Assembly (NCBI RefSeq): GCF_900492205.1
Contig: NZ_UEYQ01000012.1
Coordinates: forward strand, 1 to 64,000
Direction of reading: 5' to 3'
Length of the DNA: 64,000 nucleotides
Source of the DNA: Ciceribacter sp. T2.26MG-112.2
GTDB taxonomy: Bacteria > Pseudomonadota > Alphaproteobacteria > Rhizobiales > Rhizobiaceae
Shown: positions 27,109 through 36,146 of the stretch, in pieces
Layout: each line of letters begins with the position of its first letter
How positions within the stretch are numbered: the stretch's first letter is position 1
The notes under the pieces: model-generated
What the model saw: the letters and a program-made list of their open reading frames with translations, nothing else
What the model was told of the DNA's origin: nothing
Databases searched by the model: none
Translations under genes and position numbers: made by a program

Positions 27109-27282
27109 CCTCTCCCCTTGTGGGAGAGGAAGCAATTTCAGCATCTTAGCGTCAGCTAAGTGCTAGAAATTGCAGGTGAGGGGGATGCGCCGCGCGAGGA
27201 TACTGACCCCCTCACCAACAAAATCTACGACTTGGCTCGCGCCAAGGCCGTGATTTTGTAACCTCTCCCACAAGGGGAGAGG
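27109..27282. repeat. RIME/MITE-like element, copy 1
   Basis: A 174-bp element bounded by exact 21-bp inverted repeats (27109-27129 and 27262-27282, arms CCTCTCCCCTTG). Inside are two nested dyads: GCAATTTC...GAAATTGC with an inner CTTAGC/GCTAAG, and ACAAAATC...GATTTTGT. A related copy lies at 44871-45044. Rhizobial RIME elements are described as intergenic mosaics with large palindromes; assignment to RIME1 would need comparison. Confidence 0.85.
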
Positions 27283-27358
27283 CGGGGTGTCGCGTGACTG
27301 GCCCGGTTTGCCCCGCCGGGCTTTTTCCGGTTGACTGGGAGATCCGGATCCCTCGCCC

Positions 27359-28399
27359 TCAGAACCGGGTAATCACGCTGATCCCGAGGTCGGTCGCCCG
27401 GTCCATCGCCACCAGCGCCGGCACCGCCTCGTCGAGTGAAATTTCCCGCCCGATCAGGCGTTTCGGGTCGAGCTTGCCGGCGGCCATCATCGACAGCATC
27501 GCGTCGTAGCGCCAGGCCTGCATGCCGTGGCTGCCGTAGATCTCCAGCTCGTGGCCGATCACCTGCGCCATCGGGATCTGCGGCGTCGAATGGTCTGCGA
27601 GCATCAACCCGACCTGCACGTGACGGCCGCGGCGGCGCAGATTCTTGATCGAGTTGAAGCAGGTGACGGGCGACCCGAGCGCGTCGATCGACACATGCGC
27701 GCCGCCTTTCGTGATCTCGCGCACCGCGCCGGCGACGTCCTCGGTGTCGCGCGCATTGACCGCCGCGACGGCGCCGAGCGTGCGGGCAAAGGCGAGCTTC
27801 TCCTCCGATATGTCGATGGCGATCGGATTGGCGCCAAGCGCTGCGGCAATCATGATCGCCGAAAGCCCGACGCCGCCGCAGCCATGCACCGCCACCCATT
27901 CGCCGCCGCGCACCCTTGCCTGGTCGGTCACCGCCCGAAACGAGGTGGCAAAGCGGCAGCCGAGGCTGGCCGCGGTGGCGAAGTCGACGCTATCCGGTAA
28001 ATGAACGAGGTTCTGGTCGGCGAAATCGATCGCCACATATTCGGCAAACGAGCCCCAATGCGTGAAGCCCGGCTGGAACTGCGCCTCGCAGACCTGCTGG
28101 TTGCCGGAGCGGCATTCGCCGCAGCGCCCGCAGCCGGACACGAAAGGCACGGTCACCCGGTCGCCGACCTTGTAGCGCATCACTCCGCGGCCGGTGGCTG
28201 AGATCACGCCGGCCAGTTCATGGCCCGGCACATGCGGCAGCCGGATGTCCGGGTCGTGGCCCATCCAGCCGTGCCAGTCGCTGCGGCAGAGCCCGCTCGC
28301 CTCGACCTTGACGACGACGCCGTTCTCGGTCGGTGTCGGATCGGGCACGACCCGGATATCCGGCATCTGTTCAAAGGCCTCGTAATACATGGCGCGCAT
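27359..28399 (-). CDS. zinc-dependent alcohol dehydrogenase family protein
   Basis: A 346-residue medium-chain dehydrogenase. Catalytic zinc ligands are C38 (GLCRSDWHG) and H60-E61 (GHEL). The structural zinc cysteines are in [16 protein letters not shown], and GCGGVGLSA is the cofactor-binding motif. It belongs to the Zn-alcohol/sugar-alcohol dehydrogenase group without a clear substrate. Its start lies 154 bp from the divergent aminotransferase gene. Confidence 0.92.
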   Translation of the reverse strand: MRAMYYEAFEQMPDIRVVPDPTPTENGVVVKVEASGLCRSDWHGWMGHDPDIRLPHVPGHELAGVISATGRGVMRYKVGDRVTVPFVSGCGRCGECRSGNQQVCEAQFQPGFTHWGSFAEYVAIDFADQNLVHLPDSVDFATAASLGCRFATSFRAVTDQARVRGGEWVAVHGCGGVGLSAIMIAAALGANPIAIDISEEKLAFARTLGAVAAVNARDTEDVAGAVREITKGGAHVSIDALGSPVTCFNSIKNLRRRGRHVQVGLMLADHSTPQIPMAQVIGHELEIYGSHGMQAWRYDAMLSMMAAGKLDPKRLIGREISLDEAVPALVAMDRATDLGISVITRF

Positions 28400-28553
28400 G
28401 GGTCGTCTCCGAAGGGCAGGGGCAAATCTCGCCGAAACCTAGCGCAGCGCTTGAGGATTGGGGCATGACTATTTTTGATCGATTTATTCACCCCAGTGCT
28501 GCTTTTTCCGGATAAAGCGGAGGAAGCGAAAGACAAGAAACGAGGACGAACCA

Positions 28554-29435
28554 ATGGCTGTCGATACTTCCGCCCGCACCACCACCTGGACCTATGTCGA
28601 TGGAGAATGGATCTCCGGCAACCCGCCGCTGATCGGTTCCGTCTCGCATGCCATGTGGCTGGGGTCGACCGTGTTCGACGGCGCGCGCTGGTTCGACGGC
28701 ATCGCCCCCGATCTCGATGCCCATTGCCGCCGCGTCAACCGCTCGGCGGTCAACATGGGCATGACGGCCACGGTTTCGGCCGAGGAAATCGAACGGCTGG
28801 CCTGGGAAGGCGTGAAAAAGTTCGACGGCAAGACGGCCATCTACATCAAGCCGATGTATTGGGCCGAACATGGCATGCCCGGCTCCGTCGTCGCCGCCGA
28901 CCCGGCATCCACCCGGTTTGCGCTCTGCCTGTTCGAGGCGCCGATGCACACGGCCCAGCCGCATTCGCTGACCCTGTCGCCCTTCCGCCGCCCGACGCCG
29001 GAATGCGCCATGACCGATGCCAAGACCGGCAGCCTCTATCCCAATTCCGGTCGCATGATCCTCGAGGCGCGGGCCCGCGGCTTCGACAACGCGCTGGTGC
29101 GCGACATGAACGGCAATATCGTCGAGACGGCCTCGTCCAACGTCTTCCTGGTCAAGGACGGCGTGGTCTTCACGCCCGCCGCCAACCGCACCTTCCTCGC
29201 CGGCATCACCCGCGCCCGCGTCATCGGACTCCTGCGCGCGGCGGGCTACGAGGTGCGCGAAGTGACGCTTTCGGTCGAGGATTTCATGGACGCCGACGAG
29301 ATCTTCACCTCGGGCAATTATTCCAAGGTCGCCCCGGTCAACCGGCTCGACAGCCGCGAACTGCAGGAAGGCCCGGTCGCCCGCAAGGCTCTGGAGCTCT
29401 ACATGGACTGGGCGCGGACCACGCGGGTGGGTTGA
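28554..29435 (+). CDS. branched-chain amino acid aminotransferase-like, class IV
   Basis: A 293-residue fold-type IV PLP enzyme. The probable PLP lysine is in TDAKTGSLYPNSGRM, and IVETASSNVFLV carries the conserved glutamate/phosphate-cup segment. The N-terminus (GSVSHAMWLGSTVFDGARWF) matches the subgroup often called branched-chain aminotransferase in rhizobia. It may be ilvE-like or a broader transaminase; a single gene without leucine/valine pathway neighbours leaves that open. Confidence 0.9.
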   Translation: MAVDTSARTTTWTYVDGEWISGNPPLIGSVSHAMWLGSTVFDGARWFDGIAPDLDAHCRRVNRSAVNMGMTATVSAEEIERLAWEGVKKFDGKTAIYIKPMYWAEHGMPGSVVAADPASTRFALCLFEAPMHTAQPHSLTLSPFRRPTPECAMTDAKTGSLYPNSGRMILEARARGFDNALVRDMNGNIVETASSNVFLVKDGVVFTPAANRTFLAGITRARVIGLLRAAGYEVREVTLSVEDFMDADEIFTSGNYSKVAPVNRLDSRELQEGPVARKALELYMDWARTTRVG

Positions 29436-29804
29436 CCGCGCAGTTTTCGCGGCCGCAGAGGCAATTTCGGCGCGCAGGGCAGGGACTCCGCGCCGGACTG
29501 CCGATGCTCTGGCCAGTGTTCCCTCCCAATGGGATTGCTGGCGTTCGCAGCGCCGAACCGGAATTCCCTCTTCTCCCCAGCGGGGAGAAGTGCCGAGCGA
29601 ATGCGAGGCGATGAGGGGGCCGAGTGCGCGGCGCTTCTGGGCTTCGCCCCCCTCATCCGGCGCTCCGCGCCACCTTCTCCCCGCTGGGGAGAAGATGCGC
29701 CGCCACCTGCCTTGCCGATCCTCTGCGACTGCGGCGAAGCGCCACTTTGCAAGATAGATGTATCTTCATATATATGAAGAAACGTTTCTTCGCGGGAGAG
29801 CTCT
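29436..29804. repeat. intergenic palindromic element (29570-29694) and operator region
   Basis: This gap has no gene. A 125-bp element spans 29570-29694 with exact 21-bp terminal inverted repeats (arms CTTCTCCCC, centres AGC and GCT). Internally it holds ATGAGGGGGCC and CCCCCCTCATCCGGCGCTCCGCGCC modules, matching pieces of 11799-12002. The remaining right part carries the promoter of the flavoprotein gene. Confidence 0.8.
29763..29780. promoter_or_regulatory. 18-bp perfect palindrome upstream of SQR-like gene
   Basis: TCTTCATATATATGAAGA is a perfect palindrome 24 bp before the GTG start at 29805. Size, AT-rich centre and position suit an ArsR-type (e.g. sulfide-responsive BigR/SqrR-like) operator, but no such regulator is encoded nearby. 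Confidence 0.6.
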
Positions 29805-30932
29805 GTGGCCAATATCACCGTTCTCGGCTCCGGTTTCGGAGCCCTCACCACCATTCGTGAACTGCGCCGCAACGGCGTCGAGGACGAGATCACGGTGATT
29901 TCGCCGCGCGACGAACTGCACTACCTGCCAAGTTCGATCTGGCTGCCGGCCGGCCTGCGCAAGGGATCGAAACTGAAGATCCCGTTGTCGAACTTCTTCA
30001 CCGAGCATCGCGTGCGCCACGTCAAGGCGTCGGTTACCGGGCTTTCCGCCGACGGCCGGGTGGTGCTGACGGATGCCGGCGAGTTTGCCAACGACCAGCT
30101 GGTGATCGCCACCGGCGCCCGCTTCATCCGCAAGCTGCCCGGTATCGAGCATGGGCTGGTGCCGTGCGAGGGCATTGCCGTCGGCGAGGAGATTGCCCGC
30201 CGGCTCGAGGGCATGGCGGGCGGCACGATCGCCGTCGGCTTTGCCACCAACCCCAACGAACAGGGTGCCGTGCGCGGCGGGCCGATGTTCGAATTCCTCT
30301 TCATCATCGACAGCCTCCTGCGCCGCCAGGGAAGGCGCGAGCGCTTCAAGCTGGTCTTCTTCAATCCGTCGCCGAGGCCCGGCCAGCGGCTCGGCGACAA
30401 GGCAGTCGACGGCCTGCTGAAGGAAATGGCCAAGCGCGGCATCGAGACGAGGCTCGGTCACAAGATGGTCCGGCTCGAAGCCGACAAGGTGGTGACCGAG
30501 GGCGGCGAGTTTTCCGCCGACCTCATCCTTTTCATGCCGGGGCTGACCGGCCCCGCGTGGCTTGCCAATGCCGACCTGCCGCTCTCGCCCGGCGGCATGA
30601 TCGCGGCGGATGAGAAATGCCGGGTCGAGGATCGCCCTGGCGTCTGGGTCGTCGGCGACAGCGGCAGCTTCCCCGGCCCCGACTGGCTGCCGAAACAGGC
30701 GCACCAGGCCGACCTACAGGCCAAGGCCGCAGCGGAAAACATCGCCGCGGTGCTGAAGGGCAGGGCGCCGGAGACCGATTTCAAGCCGGAACTGATCTGC
30801 ATCGTCGATATGCTCGACACGGCCATGCTGGTCTATCGCAGCGAAACGCGCAGCTTCCTCGGTCCGAAGATGAAGATCTTCCACTGGCTGAAGCGCTATT
30901 TCGAAGGCCACTACCTGCGCGTCTACCGCTGA
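29805..30932 (+). CDS. SQR-like FAD-dependent oxidoreductase
   Basis: A 375-residue pyridine-nucleotide-disulfide-type flavoprotein starting at GTG with CGGGAGAG upstream. The N-terminal FAD motif is ITVLGSGFGALTTIREL; LVIATGARF and VWVVGDSGSF complete the FAD fold. It resembles sulfide:quinone reductase-like proteins, but lacks the three-cysteine set of true SQRs (one conserved-position cysteine, C121). The C-terminus (FHWLKRYFEGHYLRVYR) is amphipathic and may touch the membrane. Substrate uncertain; compare the better SQR at 53062. Confidence 0.82.
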   Translation: MANITVLGSGFGALTTIRELRRNGVEDEITVISPRDELHYLPSSIWLPAGLRKGSKLKIPLSNFFTEHRVRHVKASVTGLSADGRVVLTDAGEFANDQLVIATGARFIRKLPGIEHGLVPCEGIAVGEEIARRLEGMAGGTIAVGFATNPNEQGAVRGGPMFEFLFIIDSLLRRQGRRERFKLVFFNPSPRPGQRLGDKAVDGLLKEMAKRGIETRLGHKMVRLEADKVVTEGGEFSADLILFMPGLTGPAWLANADLPLSPGGMIAADEKCRVEDRPGVWVVGDSGSFPGPDWLPKQAHQADLQAKAAAENIAAVLKGRAPETDFKPELICIVDMLDTAMLVYRSETRSFLGPKMKIFHWLKRYFEGHYLRVYR

Positions 30933-31026
30933 CGCCTCCGGCGCGATTGCGGCTTGATCGGATGCTGTAGCCTCTCTATCTCTCGAAGGATCGTTTCCGA
31001 TTTCCTCGAAGAAGGAAGGCCTCCCC

Positions 31027-33135
31027 TTGTCCGTTTTCGCCAATCTGCCGAAGCCCGCCGCCGCGCCGAAAAAGCCCGTCTCCGACACCCGCCACGGCAT
31101 CACCCGCACCGACGACTATGCCTGGATGCGCGCCGAAAACTGGCAGGCCATGTTCAAGGACCCGACCCTGCTCGACGCCGAGCTTCGCCGCCATCTCGAG
31201 GCCGAGAACGCCTATATGGAAGAAGCCATGGCCGACACGAAAGAGCTGCAGAAAAAGCTCTTCGCCGAGATGAAGGGGCGCATCAAGGAAGACGACAGTT
31301 CGATCCCGATGAAGGACGGCCCGTTTGCCTATGGCACCGCCTTCGTCACCGGCGGCGAGCAGCCGCGTTATTTCCGCATCCCGCGCGACGCCGACCACAA
31401 GGACGAAAGCCAGCGCCACCTGCTGCTCGACGGCGACAAGGAAGCCACCGGCAAGGACTATTTCCGCCTCGCCGGCATCGACCACACCCCCGACCATGCA
31501 TTCGGCCTCTGGGGCTATGACGACAAGGGCTCGGAATATTTCACCCTGCGCATCCGTGATCTGACGACCGGCGAGGATCTCGCCGACGTGATCGAGAATA
31601 CCGGCGGCGGCGGCGCCTGGGCGCCGGACGGCAAGAGCTTCTTCTATACGCTGCAGGACGAGAACCACCGCCCCTCCAAGGTCTTCCACCACATCGTCGG
31701 GCAGCCGCAGTCGCAAGACCGGCTGGTCTACGAGGAAAAGGATCCGGGCTATTTCATGGGCGTCGGCGGGTCCTTGCTCGACGACTTCATCTATCTCGAC
31801 ATCCACGACCACGAGACCTCGGAATACCGCATCCTCTCGACGAGGGATCTGACCGCCGAGCCCATGCTGGTCGCCGAGCGGGTCGAGGGCATCGAATATT
31901 CGCTGACCGAGGGCGGCGACGTCTTCTACATCCTCACCAATGACGGCGACGCCAAGGACTTCAAGATCGTCGAGGCCCCGGTGACCGCGCCTGGCAAGGA
32001 AAACTGGAAGGAAGTGGTCGCCCATGTTCCGGGCCGCCTGATCCTCAACCACATGGCCTTCGCCCGCCATCTCGTCTGGCTGCAGCGCCGCAACGGCCTG
32101 CCGGAAATCATGATCCGCGACCGGGCGACCGGCGAGGAGCATTCGATCGCCTTTGCCGAGGAGGCCTATGCGCTCGGCCTCCAGGGTGCTGCCGAATACG
32201 ACACCGACGTCATCCGCTTCTCCTATTCGTCGATGACGACGCCGACCCAGCTCTTCGACTACAATATGGCGACCCGCGAGCGCGTGCTGTTGAAGACCCA
32301 GGAAGTGCCGTCGGGCCACAATCCCGATGACTATGTCACGCGCCGCGTGCTTGCGCCGTCGCATGACGGCGTCGACGTGCCGGTGACGCTGCTCTACCGC
32401 AAGGATACGCCTCTCGACGGCTCCGCGCCCTGCCTGGTCTATGGCTATGGTGCCTACGGCATCTCGATCGCCGCCGGCTTCAACACCAATTGCCTGTCGC
32501 TCGCCGACCGCGGCTTCGTCTATGCCATCGCCCATATCCGCGGCGGCAAGGACAAGGGCTTCCAATGGTACGAAGACGGCAAGATGGAAAAGAAGGAAAA
32601 CACCTTCAAGGACTTCATCGCCGCCGCCGACCATCTGGTGAAGCAAGGCTTCACGTCTCACGACCGGATCATCGCCGAAGGCGGATCGGCGGGCGGCATG
32701 CTGATGGGCGCGATCGCCAATATGGCACCGGAAAAATTCGCCGGCATCATCGCCGCCGTGCCCTTCGTCGACGTGTTGAACACCATGCTCGACGACACCC
32801 TGCCGCTCACCCCGCCGGAATGGGGCGAATGGGGCAATCCGATCGAGTCGCTTGAAGAGTACAACTGGATCGCCGCCTACAGCCCCTACGACAATGTCGG
32901 GCAAAAACCCTATCCGCCGATCCTCGCGCTCTCCGGCCTCACCGACCCGCGGGTGACCTATTGGGAGCCGACCAAGTGGATCGCCAGGCTGCGCGAAAAG
33001 GCCCCCGACGCCGGACCCTATCTCCTGAAGACCAACATGGCCGCCGGCCACGGCGGCAAGTCCGGCCGCTTCCAGCGCCTGGAGGAGATCGCCTTTGAAT
33101 ATGCCTTTGCGGTGAAGGTGGCGGGGAGGATGTGA
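31027..33135 (+). CDS. ptrB: oligopeptidase B, S9 family serine peptidase
   Basis: A 702-residue protein, typical length for oligopeptidase B. The start is TTG at 31027, after GAAGGAAGG. The N-terminal beta-propeller (residues about 70-410) precedes the alpha/beta hydrolase domain. The nucleophile lies in GGSAGGMLMG near residue 553, the aspartate in LTDPRVTYWEP near 637 and the histidine in GHGGKSG near 674. It cleaves short peptides after basic residues in the cytoplasm or periplasm. No signal peptide. Confidence 0.93.
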   Translation: MSVFANLPKPAAAPKKPVSDTRHGITRTDDYAWMRAENWQAMFKDPTLLDAELRRHLEAENAYMEEAMADTKELQKKLFAEMKGRIKEDDSSIPMKDGPFAYGTAFVTGGEQPRYFRIPRDADHKDESQRHLLLDGDKEATGKDYFRLAGIDHTPDHAFGLWGYDDKGSEYFTLRIRDLTTGEDLADVIENTGGGGAWAPDGKSFFYTLQDENHRPSKVFHHIVGQPQSQDRLVYEEKDPGYFMGVGGSLLDDFIYLDIHDHETSEYRILSTRDLTAEPMLVAERVEGIEYSLTEGGDVFYILTNDGDAKDFKIVEAPVTAPGKENWKEVVAHVPGRLILNHMAFARHLVWLQRRNGLPEIMIRDRATGEEHSIAFAEEAYALGLQGAAEYDTDVIRFSYSSMTTPTQLFDYNMATRERVLLKTQEVPSGHNPDDYVTRRVLAPSHDGVDVPVTLLYRKDTPLDGSAPCLVYGYGAYGISIAAGFNTNCLSLADRGFVYAIAHIRGGKDKGFQWYEDGKMEKKENTFKDFIAAADHLVKQGFTSHDRIIAEGGSAGGMLMGAIANMAPEKFAGIIAAVPFVDVLNTMLDDTLPLTPPEWGEWGNPIESLEEYNWIAAYSPYDNVGQKPYPPILALSGLTDPRVTYWEPTKWIARLREKAPDAGPYLLKTNMAAGHGGKSGRFQRLEEIAFEYAFAVKVAGRM

Positions 33136-33206
33136 GCTTGAACTCCCGCCCGGCGAGAAAACGCTAAAGGGGGGCAGGCTCCTAAGGTCGCAACGGGAGT
33201 TATTCA

Positions 33207-33728
33207 ATGCGCGTCTACGTCGCCCTCCTGCGCGCCATCAATGTCGGCGGAACCGGCAAGCTGCCGATGGCCGAGCTGAAGAGCCTGTGCGAGGGCCTCG
33301 GCCTTGCCGATGTCTCGACCTTCATCCAGAGCGGCAATGTGATCTTTCGCGACCGCGGCGATCCGGCCGAGATCGCCGCCCGTCTCGACACCGCCCTGGC
33401 GGAAAGGCTCGGCAAGCCGCCTGGCGTCTTCCTGCGCCGGCCCGCCGAACTGGCTGCGATCGCCAAGGCCAATCCCTTCTCCGCCATGGAGCCGAACCGC
33501 GTGCTGGTCAGCTTCTTCGCCGAACCCGTTCCCGAGGATGCGCTTCACGGCCTCGTCGCCCCAGACGGCGAGGAGGTGGTGGCGCTCGGCCGCGAGATAC
33601 TCGTCCACTATCCGATCGGCTCCGGCCGTTCGCGGCTCAAGCTGCCGATCCTCAGGACCGGCACGTCGCGCAATGTCAACAGCGTGGAGAAGCTGCGCGA
33701 CATCGCGCTGGCCCTCGAAAGGGGGTAG
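33207..33728 (+). CDS. DUF1697 family protein
   Basis: A 173-residue protein with the DUF1697 signature: YVALLRAINVGGTGKLPMAELKSLCEGLG, then VSTFIQSGNVIF, and a C-terminal RTGTSRNVNSVEKL. Cytoplasmic, function unknown. GGGAGTTATTC precedes the ATG. It sits 72 bp after oligopeptidase B and 7 bp before the next gene, with which it is probably co-transcribed. Confidence 0.92.
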   Translation: MRVYVALLRAINVGGTGKLPMAELKSLCEGLGLADVSTFIQSGNVIFRDRGDPAEIAARLDTALAERLGKPPGVFLRRPAELAAIAKANPFSAMEPNRVLVSFFAEPVPEDALHGLVAPDGEEVVALGREILVHYPIGSGRSRLKLPILRTGTSRNVNSVEKLRDIALALERG

Positions 33729-33735
33729 CGCCGGC

Positions 33736-34263
33736 ATGTCGACGATCATTCCACTGCTGGCTCTCGCGGTGATTGTCACGGTGCTCGTCACCGCCCTCCG
33801 GTCGATGCGCCGGCCAAAGCCCTGGCAACCGTCTTACCCGCTCATCGATGCGAGCCCCGAGGAGATGGAGCGCCGGGCGAAGGATCTCCGCGACCGGCTC
33901 TCTCGCGCCCCTTTCGGCGAGGCGCGCGCGACGGCGCTGTGGCGCAAGCTCGCTTCGGTCGGAGAGGGCGAGGGGCTGATCGTCGAATTCCACCGCGACT
34001 TCTGCGGCCAGGGGCTGATCCGCCGCGCCGGCGGCGTCGTGCTCTGCGACATCTTCGACGGCGGCGGATATACCGGCGATCCCATCGCCGCCTGGGGCGA
34101 CGAAACCGACTTCGTCGCCTTCTTTGCCGGCCAGTCCGATTTCTCCTGCAGCGGCTGGGACGAGCGCGAGCCGGTCTTCCGCACCGCCGATCCCTGGTAT
34201 CGCAACAACCAGCGGATCACCGGCGCCGCCATCGATGCCTGGCTTGCCAAGGATCGCTTCTGA
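33736..34263 (+). CDS. membrane-anchored hypothetical protein
   Basis: A 175-residue protein. One N-terminal transmembrane helix (IIPLLALAVIVTVLVTAL) is followed by a charged helix (SPEEMERRAKDLRDRLSR) and a globular domain with VEFHRDFCGQGLIRRAGGVVLCDIFDGGG. Three cysteines are present but no recognised motif. Family unknown. The start lies 7 bp after the DUF1697 stop, implying translational coupling. Confidence 0.75.
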   Translation: MSTIIPLLALAVIVTVLVTALRSMRRPKPWQPSYPLIDASPEEMERRAKDLRDRLSRAPFGEARATALWRKLASVGEGEGLIVEFHRDFCGQGLIRRAGGVVLCDIFDGGGYTGDPIAAWGDETDFVAFFAGQSDFSCSGWDEREPVFRTADPWYRNNQRITGAAIDAWLAKDRF

Positions 34264-34437
34264 ACGAGGGGAAAGGAGGCCGCGGCGTGTGACATGCGTC
34301 ACGAAGCAGCGTCACGCCCGCAATGGAATGTCAAGCGCCCGAGGCGCGCATTCGCCCTCATGCTGCAGCGCGGCGCAAGCTTCGCGCAAGCTTCAATGGT
34401 TAATGATTGGTTAACTATTGGAACGAGAGTGTGTGTC

Positions 34438-34749
34438 ATGCGGATTGATAGCGGCCTCAGCGGCTATTCCTACCACAGTCGGTACATTCCGAGCGCCAGC
34501 GAAAGCGAAGACGCCTCGGTCGATACCTCGGCTGCCGCAAAGCCGCGCAATGCCGGCAATTCGGCCTTTTCCAGCACGCTCCTGTCGTCCAACCTCGCAA
34601 CGGCACTCTGGATCGTCGAGGGTGGCCGCAAGGCGTCCGCAAGCCTCCAGCCCGAACTGACCTCGGTCGCCGAAGAGGCATCCGCTCCCTCGGTTGCCGA
34701 GAAGGTCGAGGCACTCTACCGCGAATATGAACTCGGCGAAGACGCCTGA
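34438..34749 (+). CDS. hypothetical protein
   Basis: A 103-residue acidic, serine/alanine-rich protein from the ATG at 34438 (MRIDSGLSGYSYHSRY). No signal peptide, no transmembrane helix and no recognised motif; the C-terminal VAEKVEALYREYELGEDA is probably helical. Codon use is similar to neighbours, supporting a real gene. Confidence 0.6.
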   Translation: MRIDSGLSGYSYHSRYIPSASESEDASVDTSAAAKPRNAGNSAFSSTLLSSNLATALWIVEGGRKASASLQPELTSVAEEASAPSVAEKVEALYREYELGEDA

Positions 34750-34901
34750 GCGTCGACGAGTGTCGGAATGGACATGAAGCAAGGGCGCCGTCGAGCGCCC
34801 TATTTGCTGGCTTGGATTCCGGTCTGATCGGAGCGGCCGGATGAGGGGAGCGAAGCTCGGGCTGCCTTCGCCCCTCCGTCATCCGGCCCGAAGGCCGGTC
34901 T

Positions 34902-35633
34902 TCAATGGGCGTGGTCGTGACGGTGGTGCGCGTCGGGGTGGGCATGGCCGCCATGGTCGACGGCGCAACTGCTGCCGCAGCCGCAGCCTTCCTCGGCCTT
35001 TTTCGCCAACGCCTCCGCGCCACCCGTCTTCCATTCGTGCCAGGACTGCCAGAGGATCTGCGCCGAAGAATTGAGGAACAGGCCGGCCATGATGAAGGCG
35101 ACGGCAAGGTCCGGCCAGGCGGTGGCCGTACCCCAGACGCCGACGGCGGCGATCATGACGATGACATTGCCGATCGCGTCATTGCGCGAGCACAGCCAGA
35201 CCGAGCGCACATTGGCGTCGCCGTCCTTGTAGTTCATCAGGAGCAGCACGCTCGTCACATTGGCAGCCAGCGCCATGAAGCCGATCACGCCCATGACCGG
35301 CGCCTCCGGCATGCCGTCGTAGAACACCCGCCAGACGGTCGAGCCGAAGACCCAGAGCCCCATGAAGAACAGGCTGATGCCCTTGGCGGCGGCGGCCGTG
35401 CTGCGCACCTTCAAAGATGCGCCGATCACCGCGAGCGAAATGCCGTAGGTCACGGCATCGGCGAAGAAGTCGAGCGCGTCGGCTTGCAGCGCCTGCGAGC
35501 GGGCGAGCTGGCCCGCCGTCATCTCGACGAGGAACATCGCCGCATTGATGAAGATCACCAGCCACAGCCGGCGCTTGTAGGTGTCGGACATCCCGTCGAA
35601 GGGGGCGTGCTCGTGGCCGTGGCTGGCACTCAT
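34902..35633 (-). CDS. cation diffusion facilitator metal exporter
   Basis: A 243-residue membrane protein with about six transmembrane segments. The metal-site patterns ADALDFFADAVTY and SRNDAIGNVIVM (helices 2 and 5) are those of CDF transporters. Histidine-rich tails at both ends (SHGHEH; HAHPDAHHRHDHAH) and GCGCGSSC point to zinc/cadmium/cobalt handling. The usual long cytoplasmic C-terminal domain is nearly absent. It exports metal in exchange for protons. The divergent MerR gene and its hallmark promoter indicate metal-induced expression. Confidence 0.9.
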   Translation of the reverse strand: MSASHGHEHAPFDGMSDTYKRRLWLVIFINAAMFLVEMTAGQLARSQALQADALDFFADAVTYGISLAVIGASLKVRSTAAAAKGISLFFMGLWVFGSTVWRVFYDGMPEAPVMGVIGFMALAANVTSVLLLMNYKDGDANVRSVWLCSRNDAIGNVIVMIAAVGVWGTATAWPDLAVAFIMAGLFLNSSAQILWQSWHEWKTGGAEALAKKAEEGCGCGSSCAVDHGGHAHPDAHHRHDHAH

Positions 35634-35672
35634 TTGGTCTTTTCCTTTTCGTCTTGCTCTCGTTCGCCGTCT

Positions 35673-35703
35673 TACCTAATCTCTATAGCGACTAGAGGTT
35701 CAA
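35673..35703 (-). promoter_or_regulatory. MerR-type promoter of the CDF gene
   Basis: On the minus strand, -35 TTGAAC (35698-35703) and -10 TAGGTA (35673-35678) are separated by 19 bp, the over-long spacer typical of MerR-activated promoters. The spacer contains the dyad CTCTA/TAGAG (35681-35697). The regulator gene diverges on the other side. Confidence 0.85.
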
Positions 35704-35719
35704 GAGGGTTTCTGACAAA

Positions 35720-36133
35720 ATGTACGCGATCGGCGAACTTTCCCGCCGCACCGGCGTCAAGGTGCCGACCATCCGTTATTACGAGCAGATGGGCCTGATT
35801 TCAGCGCCGGACAGGTCGGAGGGCAACCAGCGGCGCTACGAGCGCGCCGATCTGGAGCGCCTGACCTTCATCCGCCATGCCCGCGATCTTGGCTTCCCGA
35901 TCGAGGCCATTCGCGAGCTTCTGTCGCTGAGCCGCCATCCCGACGAGCCCTGCGAACGCGCCGACCATATCGCCCGCGAGCAGCTGGCCGAGGTGCGCGA
36001 AAAGATCGCCCGGCTGCAAAAGCTGGAGCACGAGCTGGACCGGATCGTCTCCCATTGCGGCAGCCACACGGTCGGCGACTGCTATGTCATCCGGGCGCTG
36101 TCCGACCACGGGTTGTGCGACCACGAGCATTGA
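35720..36133 (+). CDS. MerR family metal-responsive regulator
   Basis: A 137-residue protein. The N-terminal MerR helix-turn-helix is clear (AIGELSRRTGVKVPTIRYYEQMGLI), followed by a long dimerisation helix. Cysteines C78, C113 and C121 match the three-cysteine pattern of CadR/PbrR/ZntR-type sensors. The tail is rich in histidine (DHGLCDHEH), as in CadR. It probably activates the divergent CDF exporter by untwisting the 19-bp spacer promoter. Cadmium, zinc or lead is the likely signal. Confidence 0.92.
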   Translation: MYAIGELSRRTGVKVPTIRYYEQMGLISAPDRSEGNQRRYERADLERLTFIRHARDLGFPIEAIRELLSLSRHPDEPCERADHIAREQLAEVREKIARLQKLEHELDRIVSHCGSHTVGDCYVIRALSDHGLCDHEH

Positions 36134-36146
36134 GGGAGAGCAGGCG

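Noticed and set aside
30976-33207. 743-residue open frame opposite oligopeptidase B
   Set aside because: Antisense shadow; the plus-strand product has the full catalytic triad.
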